DNA from: Artocarpus heterophyllus
Lineage: Eukaryota > Streptophyta > Magnoliopsida > Rosales > Moraceae
DNA: 64,000 nucleotides
NCBI GenBank assembly: GCA_025403435.1
Contig: JAJQZP010000465.1
Location: 23,997 to 87,996, forward strand
Direction: 5' to 3'
Positions 12,113 through 22,502 of the stretch are shown here, one piece after another. How positions within the stretch are numbered: the first letter of the stretch is position 1; each line of letters begins with the position of its first letter. The notes beneath the pieces are model-generated. The model did not search any database. It had not been told where the DNA came from and was given only the letters and a program-made list of their open reading frames with translations. The position numbers were made by a program, and so were the translations under genes.

Positions 12113-12114
12113 GG
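11623..12114. repeat. 247-bp tandem duplication of the hAT right end
   Basis: Copy 1 (11623-11869) and copy 2 (11870-12114) are nearly identical. Both start cgaaatgag, carry a poly-T tract, the block gcaggcgggtttaacct, and end with gtgcgaccctagg. The duplicated unit therefore includes the terminal sequence of the element itself. Confidence 0.92.
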
Positions 12115-12539
12115 AGCCATGCTTCCATTTTAGTATGAGGGATATATTAAACCTTTTTTTTGTTTGACGTGTACAAATAAAAATAAAAAATGTGTAAAAT
12201 TCAGTAAGAGTCATAGAAAAATCATATTTTAGTGGAGGTTAACCCAAAAAATTACAAATTTTTTAGGTCATTTTTAGAAAAGTAAAAAAAAAAATACTTA
12301 ATGTGGGTAGTTGCCCCTATTTGTTCTCTAGTGACTCTACTACTTACCGTGATAGCATCGTACGCTAGTCTAAAACGAGTTTTATAGTATGATTCGCATA
12401 ACATGTGGTGTGCTAGTCTATTAGTTGTACTGCATAAATGTGATCTGCTGGTCCATTAGTTATACTGCGTTACATCGGTGGTGCTTTGGAGGACTTGTCC
12501 CTGTTTGAAGATTCTAGATCGCCCATGCACCAACACCCC

Positions 12540-12970
12540 CCTATCTTTTGGGAGTCCAAAGACAACCGTAGCAGAACTTCTAGAAACGGGTCAAAGCGTC
12601 CAACTCAACTCAAAAACACATAACGCGTAGCTGACCGTCCGGAAACTGAAACGTCAAAATTCAATCCCCCAATCTTAGTAAACAAACCCCAACCCTTTGT
12701 CTCCCACGTGGCCAAAAATATAGCCACGTCATCCCCAATTGTACGGCCACAATAATTTCAATCCCAATCCAACGGTCCACAACTCCGCTTACCTCTCCAA
12801 ATTGCAAACAAACCGGCATATCATCTCCTCGTACTTCACCATGGCTGACGTGGCACTTCCCTCTTGTGTCCACCATTTCCCCGTATCCAAGCAGCTTGCT
12901 TTTTAACCTGTAATCGGGAATTTTGGGCTTTTTTAGCATTTTATTATTATTATCAGAAGTGAAGAAAAAG
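12540..12970 (+). promoter_or_regulatory. ERF gene upstream region with G-box type elements
   Basis: Directly upstream of the ERF start codon there is a perfect palindromic G-box CCACGTGG at 12704-12711, a second ACGT core at 12725-12730 (CACGTC) and TGACGTGGC at 12844-12852. These are bZIP/bHLH-type sites often found in ABA- or stress-responsive promoters; actual responsiveness is an inference. A short ATT run (about 12942-12953) lies in the presumed 5' UTR. No convincing TATA box was fixed. Confidence 0.5.
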
Positions 12971-13303
12971 ATGGTGAAGCCTGGGACGGGGAAGGAGAGA
13001 ATTAGGTCGCAGCAGGGAGAGCAAAACGACGACGTTTTCGTCGGCGGCGGTAAATACAAGGGAGTGAGGATGAGGAAGTGGGGGCGGTGGGTAGCGGAGG
13101 TTCGGCAGCCGAAGAGCCGCATTAGGATCTGGCTCGGATCGTACGACGCACAGCAGGAGGCCACCAGGGCCTACGACACCGCAGTGTTCTGCCTCCGTGG
13201 ACCGTCGGCGCTGCTAAATTTCCCAGCGACTCCGCCGGAGATCCCGCCAGGCGGTGACACTACAAGAAGAAGACCATTTGGAGACGACATTTGTCGTCGC
13301 TAA
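12971..13303 (+). CDS. AP2/ERF transcription factor, 3' end replaced by CACTA insertion
   Basis: A nuclear DNA-binding protein of the AP2/ERF family. The start at 12971 (MVKPGTG) is chosen over an in-frame ATG at 12923 because the extra residues are UTR-like. The AP2 domain spans about residues 29-85: [13 protein letters not shown], the WVAEVR strand, [20 protein letters not shown] and NFP are all present, so the fold should be complete. DREB-type proteins usually have Val14 and Glu19 in this domain; here Val is kept but the second position is Gln (RQP). A CACTA element enters after base 13257. The present frame keeps 96 native residues, adds 14 ([14 protein letters not shown]) and stops at 13303. 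The native tail lies at 22412-22502. The subgroup looks like short DREB/ERF group II-III proteins, not assigned further. Confidence 0.9.
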   Translation: MVKPGTGKERIRSQQGEQNDDVFVGGGKYKGVRMRKWGRWVAEVRQPKSRIRIWLGSYDAQQEATRAYDTAVFCLRGPSALLNFPATPPEIPPGGDTTRRRPFGDDICRR

Positions 13304-13690
13304 TATAAAATCAGTCGTCTCTAATATTTTTAAGCGACGACATTTTCGTGGATAATTGTCGTCGCTAACACATGGTAACTAAAAATATTTACCGACGACC
13401 ATTTAGTCGTCGCTAATTATAGCGACGACGTTGTCGTCGCTAATTATGTTTGGTTAATCGCAACAAATTATAGCGACGACTATGTCGTCGCTATATAATT
13501 AGTCGTTCCAAACAACAGGAACGACAAATGACGTCGCTGTATAATTAGAGACGACAATTGTCGTCGCTGTGAATAATTTTTTTTTTAAATAATTAGTCGT
13601 TTCTAATATCAGCGACGACAAATCACGTCGCTGTATAATTAGAGACGACAATTGTCGTCGCTGTGAATGAATATTTTTTTTTTAACCAAC
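13258..13690. repeat. CACTA left terminal and subterminal repeats
   Basis: After the 12-bp TIR the sequence is dominated by short palindromes built from GCGACGAC and its complement GTCGTCGC, commonly arranged as head-to-head pairs separated by 3-6 A/T bases (for example around 13285-13305, 13425-13445, 13545-13570). A 94-bp direct duplication is present, with acgtcgctgtataattag at 13531 and 13625. In En/Spm such subterminal motifs bind the second element-encoded protein; binding here is inferred. Confidence 0.9.
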
Positions 13691-13857
13691 ATCCCCAAAA
13701 TTTCATCCCTGACCATAATAAACCCTGTAAGCAAATAACTACCAAGTCACAGACATATGTAATAACTAAAAAAGTTTAATATAAATAAAATATAACTGTA
13801 TAGACAATACGGTTATATGTACATTAAGTCAACAAGTCTGAATCATAAAAATAGAAA
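13691..13857. other. 3' flank of the second CACTA gene
   Basis: This short AT-rich stretch between the subterminal repeats and the stop codon of the minus-strand gene probably contains its 3' UTR and polyadenylation signals. No other feature was seen. Confidence 0.5.
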
Positions 13858-15530
13858 CTAGTCTCCTAAATTGTCTGTTTCTCCATCATTATCATTGTTT
13901 TCTTCGTGACGTGGATAGGAAGACATAAAAGGTGGAGGTGATGGTGGTGGTGGGGGTGGTGGAGGAGGGGGAGGCATTGGTAAATCTAAATCCGGCAGTA
14001 GACGCTTAAATATTGCTGTCATTTGATTTTGATATTGAGCCATTTGATTTTGATATTGGGTTTGTTGTGTGTTATACCGAGATTGTTCCTCCATCCATTG
14101 TTGCACCTGTGGAGGTACTTGTGACTGTGAACGAGCCTCCTCAAGAGTAGCTGCTACAAGAATGTCTTTTCTCATCCTTGGGCCCACTCCTTTCCTATGC
14201 CCTCTGTGTGATCCAAGCACATTCTCTGCAATCTCTTCTTCATTCATGAGATGTGTTGTCTGAGATGCGCTTGAACTAGAAGCAGAAGCAGATGCAGCAG
14301 CAGCAGCAGCTTGGGTTTGTTGAGTATGCATCTGAAGCATTTCCTTCTGCAAAATTCATTTAACAAAATAAATTACAATCCAACTTAAAATTTCATAACT
14401 AAAACTAAATAAGTTATATGACTTACATATCTAGCCTCTGCAGTGTCATTAACCCATCTGTCATCAGAATATTGATGACATTGACGCCAATTTTCCAAAA
14501 TTGAAAGCAACTCACCAGTTTCTGGATTTCTCTACATGAGGGATAGGCTTGTGTTAGAACAATACATATCTTAAAGAACAAATGAAACATAGTTTAATAA
14601 ATTTTTATTTACTACCTTTTGATATCTTAAATTAGCATACGATTGCGTTCCATGACGACTTGGTTGCTTTACATTTGCTCTGTTTCTTTTATTTGTCGCC
14701 GACCTTTTCTGTTACTTAGATTAATAATTAAAATTAGTACAGTATATCAAATTATGCAATAATCATGAGAAATAGAGTTTATAATTTTAAACCTGAAAAG
14801 CTTCGCTGCAGAAGCGATCACAAGCAGCCTCCCAATCAGCTTGTGTTCGTACATTGTCGGGACGTTGCTTCTTCACGTTAACTACATTTTTTGCCCCCCC
14901 TAATTGTCTGAAATATTCATGAAGGTCATTTTTCCATTCCTTATACCGGTCTTGTGCATTACGATCTATTGATGCCGCCGATATAGGAGTCAAATCAAAA
15001 TCAAAAAGATCCTATAATTTCATTATAAATATCACAATTAATACAAGGTCGTTAAAATTATATATTATAAATAAGAAATGAAATAATATTACCCGTGTTT
15101 GAGGTAAAATTTGATCCCTGTATACCGCGGGAACCTTCTTCCAACTATCATAATATGGAGGAATTTTGGATCGCACCGCCTGACCTATACAATTACTTAA
15201 GCGGGCTGCATTGTCCCCTAAGCCTTTATATGTCTTTCCTTCAATGTCTAGGAATACTGGAAGTTTTCCTTTACTAGCACCAACAATCTTGTGGACTTCC
15301 TTATTCCTTGTGCGTCCACGAACCTTCTTAGCGGCAGCCGGTACTGAAAAATAAAACCAAAAAACAAGACAATGCAAGAGTGTAGATTTTATATAAAATT
15401 TATAATACATTTGATAGAAGACATTGTATTCAGTTATACCTAACTCACAATCTGCTGGAAGTCTTCTTGGCCCTGGTGGAGGTTCTGCACCTCCAGAAGA
15501 TCCAACACACGTAGCAACGGGTCCAGTCAT
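13858..15530 (-). CDS. CACTA second protein, Ptta/En/Spm plant transposase type (six exons)
   Basis: Predicted exons on the minus strand: 15530-15440, 15343-15093, 15011-14793, 14708-14616, 14531-14427, 14346-13858. All introns have GT-AG borders and the phases join without a stop, giving about 415 residues. The N-terminal part has a Gly/Pro-rich segment, then a basic KKVRGRTRNKEVHK region and a domain with KLPVFLDIEGKTYKGLG and WKKVPAVYRDQIL, typical of the plant Ptta/En/Spm (Transposase_24) family. The C-terminal part has KGVGPRMRKD, a Gln-rich stretch, and a run of Pro before the end. In En/Spm the analogous protein binds subterminal repeats and assists the transposase. An AG acceptor lies about 10 bases before the start ATG, so the 5' exon may be spliced from further upstream. 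It begins 116 bp downstream of the TNP2 stop. Confidence 0.82.
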
Positions 15531-15645
15531 TCTAATCACCTATTGCAAACAACTTTCTAAGACATTATTTATTAAAAAACTTAATATAAAAAGGAAGTTC
15601 AATGAGAACTAGAAGTAATGGAAACAAGTTAAATTTATAAGTACA

Positions 15646-18600
15646 TTATTCATCATCACTAGTACTCTCGTTCTCAGTTTGTTCAAAACTGGTATCGTCG
15701 TCTTCATCTTCATTTTCTGTGCTTGTATCATCATCGTACTCCGGTAAAGTATCATCCATCTCAAGGTCAACCTCAATGCCATCATTTCCATGACCCACTT
15801 TGATTAATGTTGCATTCTCAACGACATTAGGATCAACATCATTTCTTCTAAATGTTATTGACTCCAAATTGGGTAGCTCAACTACAAGTTCAAAATTTGA
15901 ATAATCATCTTGTAGCACCTCAACTAAACTAGAATCTTCTTGTTCGATGTCAGGAAGATTCCACACATGTCGATGCCCAAACTGTTGGACCACTTTCCAA
16001 TTAGGGCCATTAAGTTGATCTTCAAGATAAAACACTTGTTTTGCTTGTGATGATAATATAAAGGGATCATCTTTATAAGCCTCGGCATTAACAAACACAC
16101 TCGTGAAGTTTTTATTATTTAAGATTCTTTTCTTTCTTGGATCTGCGTCAAACCATTTACACTTAAACAACACAACCGAACAATCATTCATATATCGAAG
16201 TACCAATACATCTTCTAGCCGACCGTAATATATGTTGTCATCAACACCAGGTACAGAAACCCCACTGTTTTGTGTTTTTCGTTGAACATCACGATTGTTG
16301 CACACAAACTTGACCCCATTTACCACACAAGCAGAGTATGATAGTGCAGTGTCATTGGGACCAGACGCGAAGGCGAGCAATTCTTGAGTCGCCTCCGGTG
16401 AATGATTTTTCCGTAAATGGTACACCTACAATGAGAAAATTATTATTGTTACTAAATCTTTAAATATGATTTTTCGCCTAGAAAGATTAAAAGTTTTTTT
16501 TACCTTTTTGTAAAACCACGTCGGAAATTCATCAATCTGAACCTTATTCAGGTTTCTTCTACCAGTAATTTCAAGCTCACGCATGTGTTCCCTATAAATG
16601 AAATGGGTGTCATAAAATTTATGTTATACTACATACTAGAAAGTGAACAATTAAAGAGTTAAACTTACTCTATGTATCTTCGGATCTCTTGGCAATTGTT
16701 TAAAATATACCACTCGGCCTTCTTCCTTAATTGCTCATTTAAATGAGTTGCTACAATCTTTCCCATTGGTCGACATTGTGATTGGAAGACCGATATCGTT
16801 TTCTTTGGAGCAGAATCATGATTAGGCAGGTTCCTTTTAGGCCGATTGAATTTAGTTTCGATACCATGAAAGTAACGTGAACAAAAAGTCAATGCCTCCT
16901 TTACAACATAAGCTTCTGCAATTGATCCTTCCGGTCGTGCTCGATTTCTGACATACTGCTTAAGTGACCCAATATACCGCTCGAAAGGGTACATCCACCT
17001 TGTATGAACAGGACCCCCTTGCATGGCTTCTTCCGACAAATGCAAAGCCAAGTGAACCATTATATCGAAAAATGCGGGCGGAAATATTCTTTCCAACTTG
17101 CATAATATTATGACAATTTCATCTTCAGCTTTCTCTAAATCAGAGATCTTTAGGGTTCTAGAACAAATTTGTTGAAAAAAATAACAAAGTTCAGTAATTG
17201 TATTAGTGATCTCTTTCTTCAGAAATGGACGAATACCGACCGGCAAAAGACGTTGCATGATGACATGACAATCGTGCGATTTAAGTCCAATGATCTTACC
17301 ATCAGCATCAACGTTCTTTTTCAAATTTGTCGCAAACCCATCAGGAAACTTAACAGATTTAATAAAGGAACCAAATTGTTTCTGTTCTATAGGAGTTAAA
17401 GTGTAGTCTGCATGAGGTTTCATCCATCGATCCCCATCCTTGTAAAGATGCAATTCATTCCTTATTTGCATGTCAGCTAGATCCATTCTTGCTTTGTCTG
17501 TGTCCTTTGACTTCCCATCAATATTCAATATTGTGCCCAACAAGCTATCACAGACGTTCTTCTCAATATGCATGACATCTAAGTTGTGTTTTAGCAACAA
17601 ATCTGACCAATATTCCAATTCAAAAAATATACTCTTTTTCGTCCAGTTTAACTCATTAGGTTCTCGCCTACGTTTTTTGCCTCCAAAATCAATGTGCTTG
17701 CCTGGTAATCTACGTTGCACACGTTCCAACTGATTTAATATTTCAATTGTAGCCAAACGTGGAGGCGGGGGTCTTTTCTCAACCGTACCATCAAATTGTT
17801 TGTCTCTCCTCATGATATTTGAAGTTGGAAGGAATCGTCGATGGCCTATATAACACATCTTACTCCTTAAACGCTTAGAAGGAGTATGCATGTTGCATGT
17901 TGGACATGCGTTGTATCCCTGGCCACTCCAACCAGACAAACTACTTCGAGCAGGAAAATCATTGATAGTCCACAACAACGCAACATGCATCCTAAATGAT
18001 GCATTAGCGTAGGCATCATGAATTACCAATCCATGCTCCCAAAGCTCTTTCAACTCATCTACAATTGGTCTCAAAAACACATCTATATCCTTTGCAGGAG
18101 CATTAGGTCCCGGAATCAACAAAGTCAACATCAAGTATGGTTCCTTTGTACAAAGCCATGGAGGTAGATTATACGCTGAGAAGATAACTGGCCACATACT
18201 ATAAGGTTGAGTCATATTTCCAAACGGACTAAACCCATCAGCTGCTAAACCTAAACGAACATTTCTTACTTCGGAAGCAAAATCAGGATACCTACGATCA
18301 AATGCCTTCCATGCCTCTCCATCTACTGGATGTTGCAAAACGCCTTGCGTAGATTGACCAAAACCATGCCATCTCATATCTCTTGCAGTATGTCTTGATG
18401 CATACAAACGCTTCAACCGATCCTTTAAAGGGAAATATCGTAATACTTTATGTGGCACTCTTTTTCTCTTTGTGTTTGGATTCACCCATCGACTCTCACC
18501 ACATATAGGGCAAGTGTTTCTATCAGCATATTCTTTCCAAAATAAAGCACAATCGTACTTGCACAAATGAATTGTCTCGTAACCTAAACCCAACTTCCTT

Positions 18601-19187
18601 AACTTCATCTTGGCCTCATAATGTGAAGCAGGAATATTATTCCCCCCTGGTAATGCCTCCTTTAAAAGCTTTAACAAAGAGTCAAACGATTTGTTGGTCC
18701 ATCTATGAAGCACCTTTAAATGCATCAATTTTACTAAAAAATCAAGGGATGAAAAGTTTTCGCATCCAGGATACAACTCTGCCTCAAGCTCAACAAAAAG
18801 TTTTTCAAACTGCCCAGAATTGTATTTTCCGGTTGGACTTGACTCTTCTGGTTCGACATGATTGTTGGCCCCCACTACATCATCTAAGACATTTCGCATC
18901 TCGTCAGTAGATTGTTCATGTGTTTCATAACCATTAATGTTCGCATTATAAGATTCTCCATGGTATATCCATGTAGTATATGTTCGACTAAATCCATTGT
19001 CAATTATATGAGCTTCAACCACTGGTAATGTTTGCATTGTTACATTCAAACAATTAATGCATGGACAACTAACAAACCCATCCTCATTCATGTAGTTCTT
19101 TGCTCTTTCCAAAAATGCCATTGCACCATTCCAGTATCGATCAGAAAAGCGATCATTTTCAAAAATCCAACTCTTGTCAATCGTCAT
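15646..19187 (-). CDS. TNP2-type CACTA transposase
   Basis: Catalyses excision and insertion of the element. Predicted exons are 19187-16669, 16591-16504 and 16425-15646. The introns are GT-AG (GTAAGT donor at 16668) and frames join to about 1,128 residues with no stop. Domains in order are a transposase-associated N-terminal domain (DKSWIFENDRFSDRYWNG, then CPCINCLN), a zinc-like CPICGESRW segment, the TNP2 core including VALLWTINDFPARSSLSGWS and HNLDVMHIEKNVCDSLLGT, a DUF4218-like region (SHDCHVIMQRLLPVGIRPFL, GGPVHTRWMYPFERYIG), and DUF4216 in exon 3 (VVLFKCKWFD, DPFILSSQAKQVFYL). The C terminus is acidic. The start at Met 19187 is chosen because family proteins begin close to DKSW; an in-frame Met at 19256 adds 23 residues. 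The gene is full-length for the family. Confidence 0.93.
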
Positions 19188-19259
19188 ATTGATGTTTTCA
19201 ATCCTATTGTCAAATGCAATATAACTCATAAATATGGAAAATTTTCTACTAAACAAATA

Positions 19260-21120
19260 TAGTTACACAATATTGCGTTACATAATACAAACTAAGCAAA
19301 AGGCATGGCAAAAAAATTAGATGATTAAACAAATTGTAATTCATGCGGTTAAAAACTTCACACGATGAGAATGATAGAAATAATAACATGTCAAATTTCT
19401 AAGCAATTCATGACCTGCCGTAGTGTTTGCTATATACAAGACCACGAAAGAATAAGCAATTAATCATCCATTCAATATTCATGCATTTAAGGCTTTTGTC
19501 TCTTTAACAGCAAATTCTTGTCTCATATATCCGGCAAGTAATTAAAGTGGCACGCTACTCCAATCCAAAAAATTGGTTACAAGAAGATTATTGAATTCTA
19601 AATAATTCCACTTGCGTCTAAAAAGTTATTACATAGTTAATCCTAAGGAGAACGTAGACCTTAATTGCAACATAATATGGCTGTTCAATCAAACGCTGAA
19701 GCTGAACTACTATTCAAGGAAAATCGCTAGTACAAGCCTAGAAAAACTTAGTTGTCCCCAGAAAACAATGAAAAGCAAAGAATATAGAAGATGAGAAGAG
19801 AGTTACTCCTCAAACTAATTTTCTTATTTCAAGTCCTAACTCTCTTGCCAGTAGAAAGCCCCTGAATTAGTTTCACTTGTCAACTTAGTTTTAGATACAA
19901 AAGCATCAATAATCCAGTTTTGCTTAAAGAAAATTACCTCACCTAAGTGATCGAAGAAGAAATGTGACAAAGAACCAGCTAACAACAACAACAAACACTG
20001 TCTCTTGGTAAGGGCGACCTGCATTGTCAAACACAAAGAATTCGGGCATCTAAGTCTTAAATCCTCGCACAGACCATTCAAATAAGATAACAGATCAATA
20101 ATGTGAAGCTGTTTATGCATGTATCCGTACATGCATTTATAAATATATTTGTTTACCTTCTTCACCTTGCAAAATAAAATGCAAACTTGAATTCAACTAG
20201 TACTTAATTACCATATTTATTCGTTCGACAAGTACAGGCACAAGTCAATTTTTTCTGCTATTATATACAGTCTAGATATTAGCTATCTGGGTGTTTAAAG
20301 GGGCAAAGTTGGTGTGGTCCTCTTCCTACTCAGTGGGTGTTTAAAGGGGCAAAAACATATACTGGTCCCTCATCTACAAGGTAGGTTTTTCATTATCAGA
20401 AGTAGCTATCAGACACATCAAGATGACAAAAGCTATTTAGTGTAGACCACAACTTTTCCAACCCATGAAATGGACTTATCTCAGTTGTATTATTTCTCGT
20501 CTCTCATATGGAAAGAAAAAAATGGACAAATTTTACGAAATCCTCCTAAATTATGTCATTTGTATCAATATGTTTCCTCGAACTTTAGATGTTCTATCCT
20601 TGAATTATAATATTTCTCTTTATTTACCTTTGAACTTTGAAACGTGTTGTTTTTAGACAAAACAAAGCTTGTTATGCACATTTTCATCAATTTCTAATTT
20701 AAAACCCTTAATCAACCCTTAATAAACTAGTGCCTCATAGAAAAACTGAGCATTACGGTAGAATTGGAAAAACCACCATAAACTTTGGTAATAACAAGAA
20801 AAATTCAGCAGTGAGTAAGTTTCAAAATGACGAATCTATAATGCTATAAAAAAAGGAAGCTTTGTGAAAAAATTCGGTTTAGATTTCAGATGAGAAACCT
20901 GAAATTCACATCAGATATGCTCGAAGATGTGCATAATTTATACTTGGTAACTGTCATTATTGAACAAGATGACCCAATAGTTTAAACCTAAAAGTCCATT
21001 AACCATCACAAAGACAGCATTAATTTATGATATGCTCCAATAAAGTAACTAAGAATACAATTCATGTACTAATGAAGAAAGGGGAAAGAAAAATTCAAGC
21101 ACTTTAAGTTGAAACATCTA
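19260..21120 (-). other. CACTA promoter-side region, intron-like, with one conserved-looking exon
   Basis: Between the TNP2 start and the leader exons the sequence is AT-rich and intron-like. A minus-strand exon candidate is at 20018-19943, with an acceptor ending ATGCAG and a GTGAGG donor; it encodes RQCLLLLLAGSLSHFFFDH in an open frame. This hydrophobic stretch looks like part of a plant membrane protein, not of any CACTA protein I know. A 20-bp direct repeat (gggtgtttaaaggggcaaa core) occurs at 20288-20307 and 20334-20353. Confidence 0.4.
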
Positions 21121-21121
21121 C

Positions 21122-21164
21122 CAGGATGAGCGGACTCCGTAGGCAACCCAAGTGGCGATTCTTT
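21122..21164 (-). pseudogene. possible captured host exon within the CACTA
   Basis: A 43-nt minus-strand exon candidate has an acceptor GTGCGTGCAG and a GTAGATG donor. It reads KESPLGLPTESAHPG. Together with the exon at 20018-19943 it resembles consecutive exons of a conserved plant membrane protein, but the phases need at least one more exon between them. It may be a captured fragment transcribed from the element leader, or a non-coding leader exon of TNP2. Confidence 0.35.
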
Positions 21165-21559
21165 CTGCACGCACAAACCGAGAGAAGATTACTTGTTTTA
21201 TGAACACATAAGGGAACCAAATTGCACAAGCCAACCAAAATTTTTGAAAAGCGGTAATATCAAATCAAAATGGCAGTCACAAATACGCAGCAGCAGAAGG
21301 CAAATAATAATAATAATACAACATCAAAACACGACGCTCAGCTTCTGTTTGTATCCAATAACTCTGGCTAAAGTTAATACTGGATGAAGATAAATTGCAT
21401 TAAAAATTCAAACAGCGCACGACGCTAAAAAAGAAAATTGAAATTGAAATTGGTGCTTCCAATAATGAAAAAGTGAGTAAGGTGTTAGTCTACCTCATAT
21501 TTTATATAAACATATTGCTCCAATTGAATCGGTGTGGAAAGTATAACAAAAAAAAAAAA

Positions 21560-21930
21560 AAACTTACCAGGTGCGGCGACAGTTGAAATTCGGCGTGGAA
21601 AACATCAACAATCTGGTCAACGACACTGTCTACCTCCGGCAGGGATCCTACGGGTCGCAAGGTGTTAGTGTCGGAAAAATTGGTGTCAAAAACAGAGAGA
21701 GAGAGTCTCAGAGGAAATCTCAGACCGCAAATGTCCACAGACAAAAAGATTTTCAAACTGCCCAAACAAATCTCAGAGGAAATCAAGCTAGGAAAGTTGA
21801 ACAAAAAAAAAGAAAAACCCTTACCTGTTGCGGCGACAACGAATCTCCAGCGTGCAAAACAGCAACAATCCGGCCAACGACACCGTCTAGCTCCGGCGGG
21901 GATCTTACGGGTTGCAAAGTGTTGTTTCAA
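21560..21930 (-). repeat. duplicated leader exon with splice donors on the CACTA promoter side
   Basis: Two GC-rich copies of about 105 bp, roughly 256 bp apart (about 21564-21665 and 21820-21925), share gcggcgac, caacgacac and gtctac/gtctag-ctccggc blocks. On the minus strand each ends in a strong donor (CTG|GTAAGTT and CAG|GTAAGGG). This fits a tandemly duplicated first exon of the element transcript. The long minus-strand frame through the region (21502-21930) is probably not translated. Confidence 0.55.
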
Positions 21931-22049
21931 AAAAATTTCGATGAGAGAGAGCCTTGAAAACGGAGAGACGATCGAATCCTTCTCAGACGAGATGAAGAGG
22001 CTGAAATTTTCTGAGCTCAGAAGCGGGTGAGGGGAAAGCTGGGTTTTGG

Positions 22050-22408
22050 GAATATGTATTCTCTTTTAGCGACGACATATGTCGTCTCCAAATATATTCT
22101 TACCAAAACGACAACGTATTAGGATTCCACGACGACATTTATCGTCGCTTAATATGCGAATACCGCGAATTTATGGCGCGTTTCGGAAATTCAGCAACGA
22201 AATTTTTGCACATATTCAGCGACGATTAAGTCGTCGCTAAATATAATAAACGACGACAAATATCGTCTCTAAATATTTTATTACACAAGCAAAAAAACAA
22301 ATTTTGCACAGATTTAACGACGACAATATCGTTGCTGAAAAATAATTTAGCGACGACAAAATGTCGTCGCTAAAATTTTAGCCGCTAAATCATACACTTG
22401 TTGTAGTG
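22050..22408. repeat. CACTA right subterminal repeats and TIR
   Basis: This end has the same palindromic GCGACGAC/GTCGTCGC system as the left end, for example agcgacgacat-atgtcgtc near 22070, agcgacgattaagtcgtcgct near 22220 and tagcgacgacaaaatgtcgtcgct near 22350. It finishes with the TIR ending at 22408. The spacing differs from the left end, as is usual for CACTA elements. Confidence 0.9.
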
Positions 22409-22411
22409 TGA

Positions 22412-22502
22412 TCTGTCATCGTCGCAGATACAGGAGGCCGCTTGCAGGCACGCTCACGGGTTCCCAGCAACGGCCGAGGTGGCGGGGGCGGAGGATTCGT
22501 AG
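22412..22502 (+). pseudogene. severed 3' end of the ERF coding sequence
   Basis: Removing the CACTA and one TGA copy joins 13257 to 22412 in frame. The next 30 codons (LSSSQIQEAACRHAHGF and a short acidic end) finish at a TAG at 22500-22502, giving an ancestral protein of 125 residues. The sequence after the AP2 domain with SSSQIQEAA is typical of small DREB/ERF proteins. This part has no start codon of its own in the present arrangement and is probably not translated. Confidence 0.9.

Larger units (their letters stand above)
13258..22408 (-). mobile_element. CACTA (En/Spm) transposon, complete, inserted in the ERF gene
   Basis: Ends are CACTACAAGAAG at 13258 and the reverse complement CACTACAACAAG ending at 22408. 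A perfect 3-bp target duplication TGA lies at 13255-13257 and 22409-22411. The length is 9,151 bp. Subterminal arrays of GTCGTCGC in both orientations flank the element. Two genes lie on the minus strand: a TNP2-type transposase (15646-19187) and a second protein (13858-15530), both free of stops across the predicted introns. The 3-kb promoter side carries a duplicated leader exon and possible captured exons. Complete ends, TSD and genes suggest a potentially autonomous, fairly recent insertion. Confidence 0.95.

Noticed and set aside
12923..12970. upstream in-frame ATG of the ERF gene
   Set aside because: It would add 16 hydrophobic and Lys-rich residues derived from ATT-repeat UTR; family proteins start close to the basic region, so 12971 is preferred.
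12661..13164. 167-codon minus-strand frame
   Set aside because: Antisense to the ERF gene and its promoter; the plus-strand AP2 domain explains the GC-rich open sequence.
14069..14263. plus-strand frame in the CACTA second gene
   Set aside because: Shadow of the last exon of the minus-strand gene.
17169..19262. several plus-strand frames across TNP2
   Set aside because: Antisense shadows of a well supported transposase.
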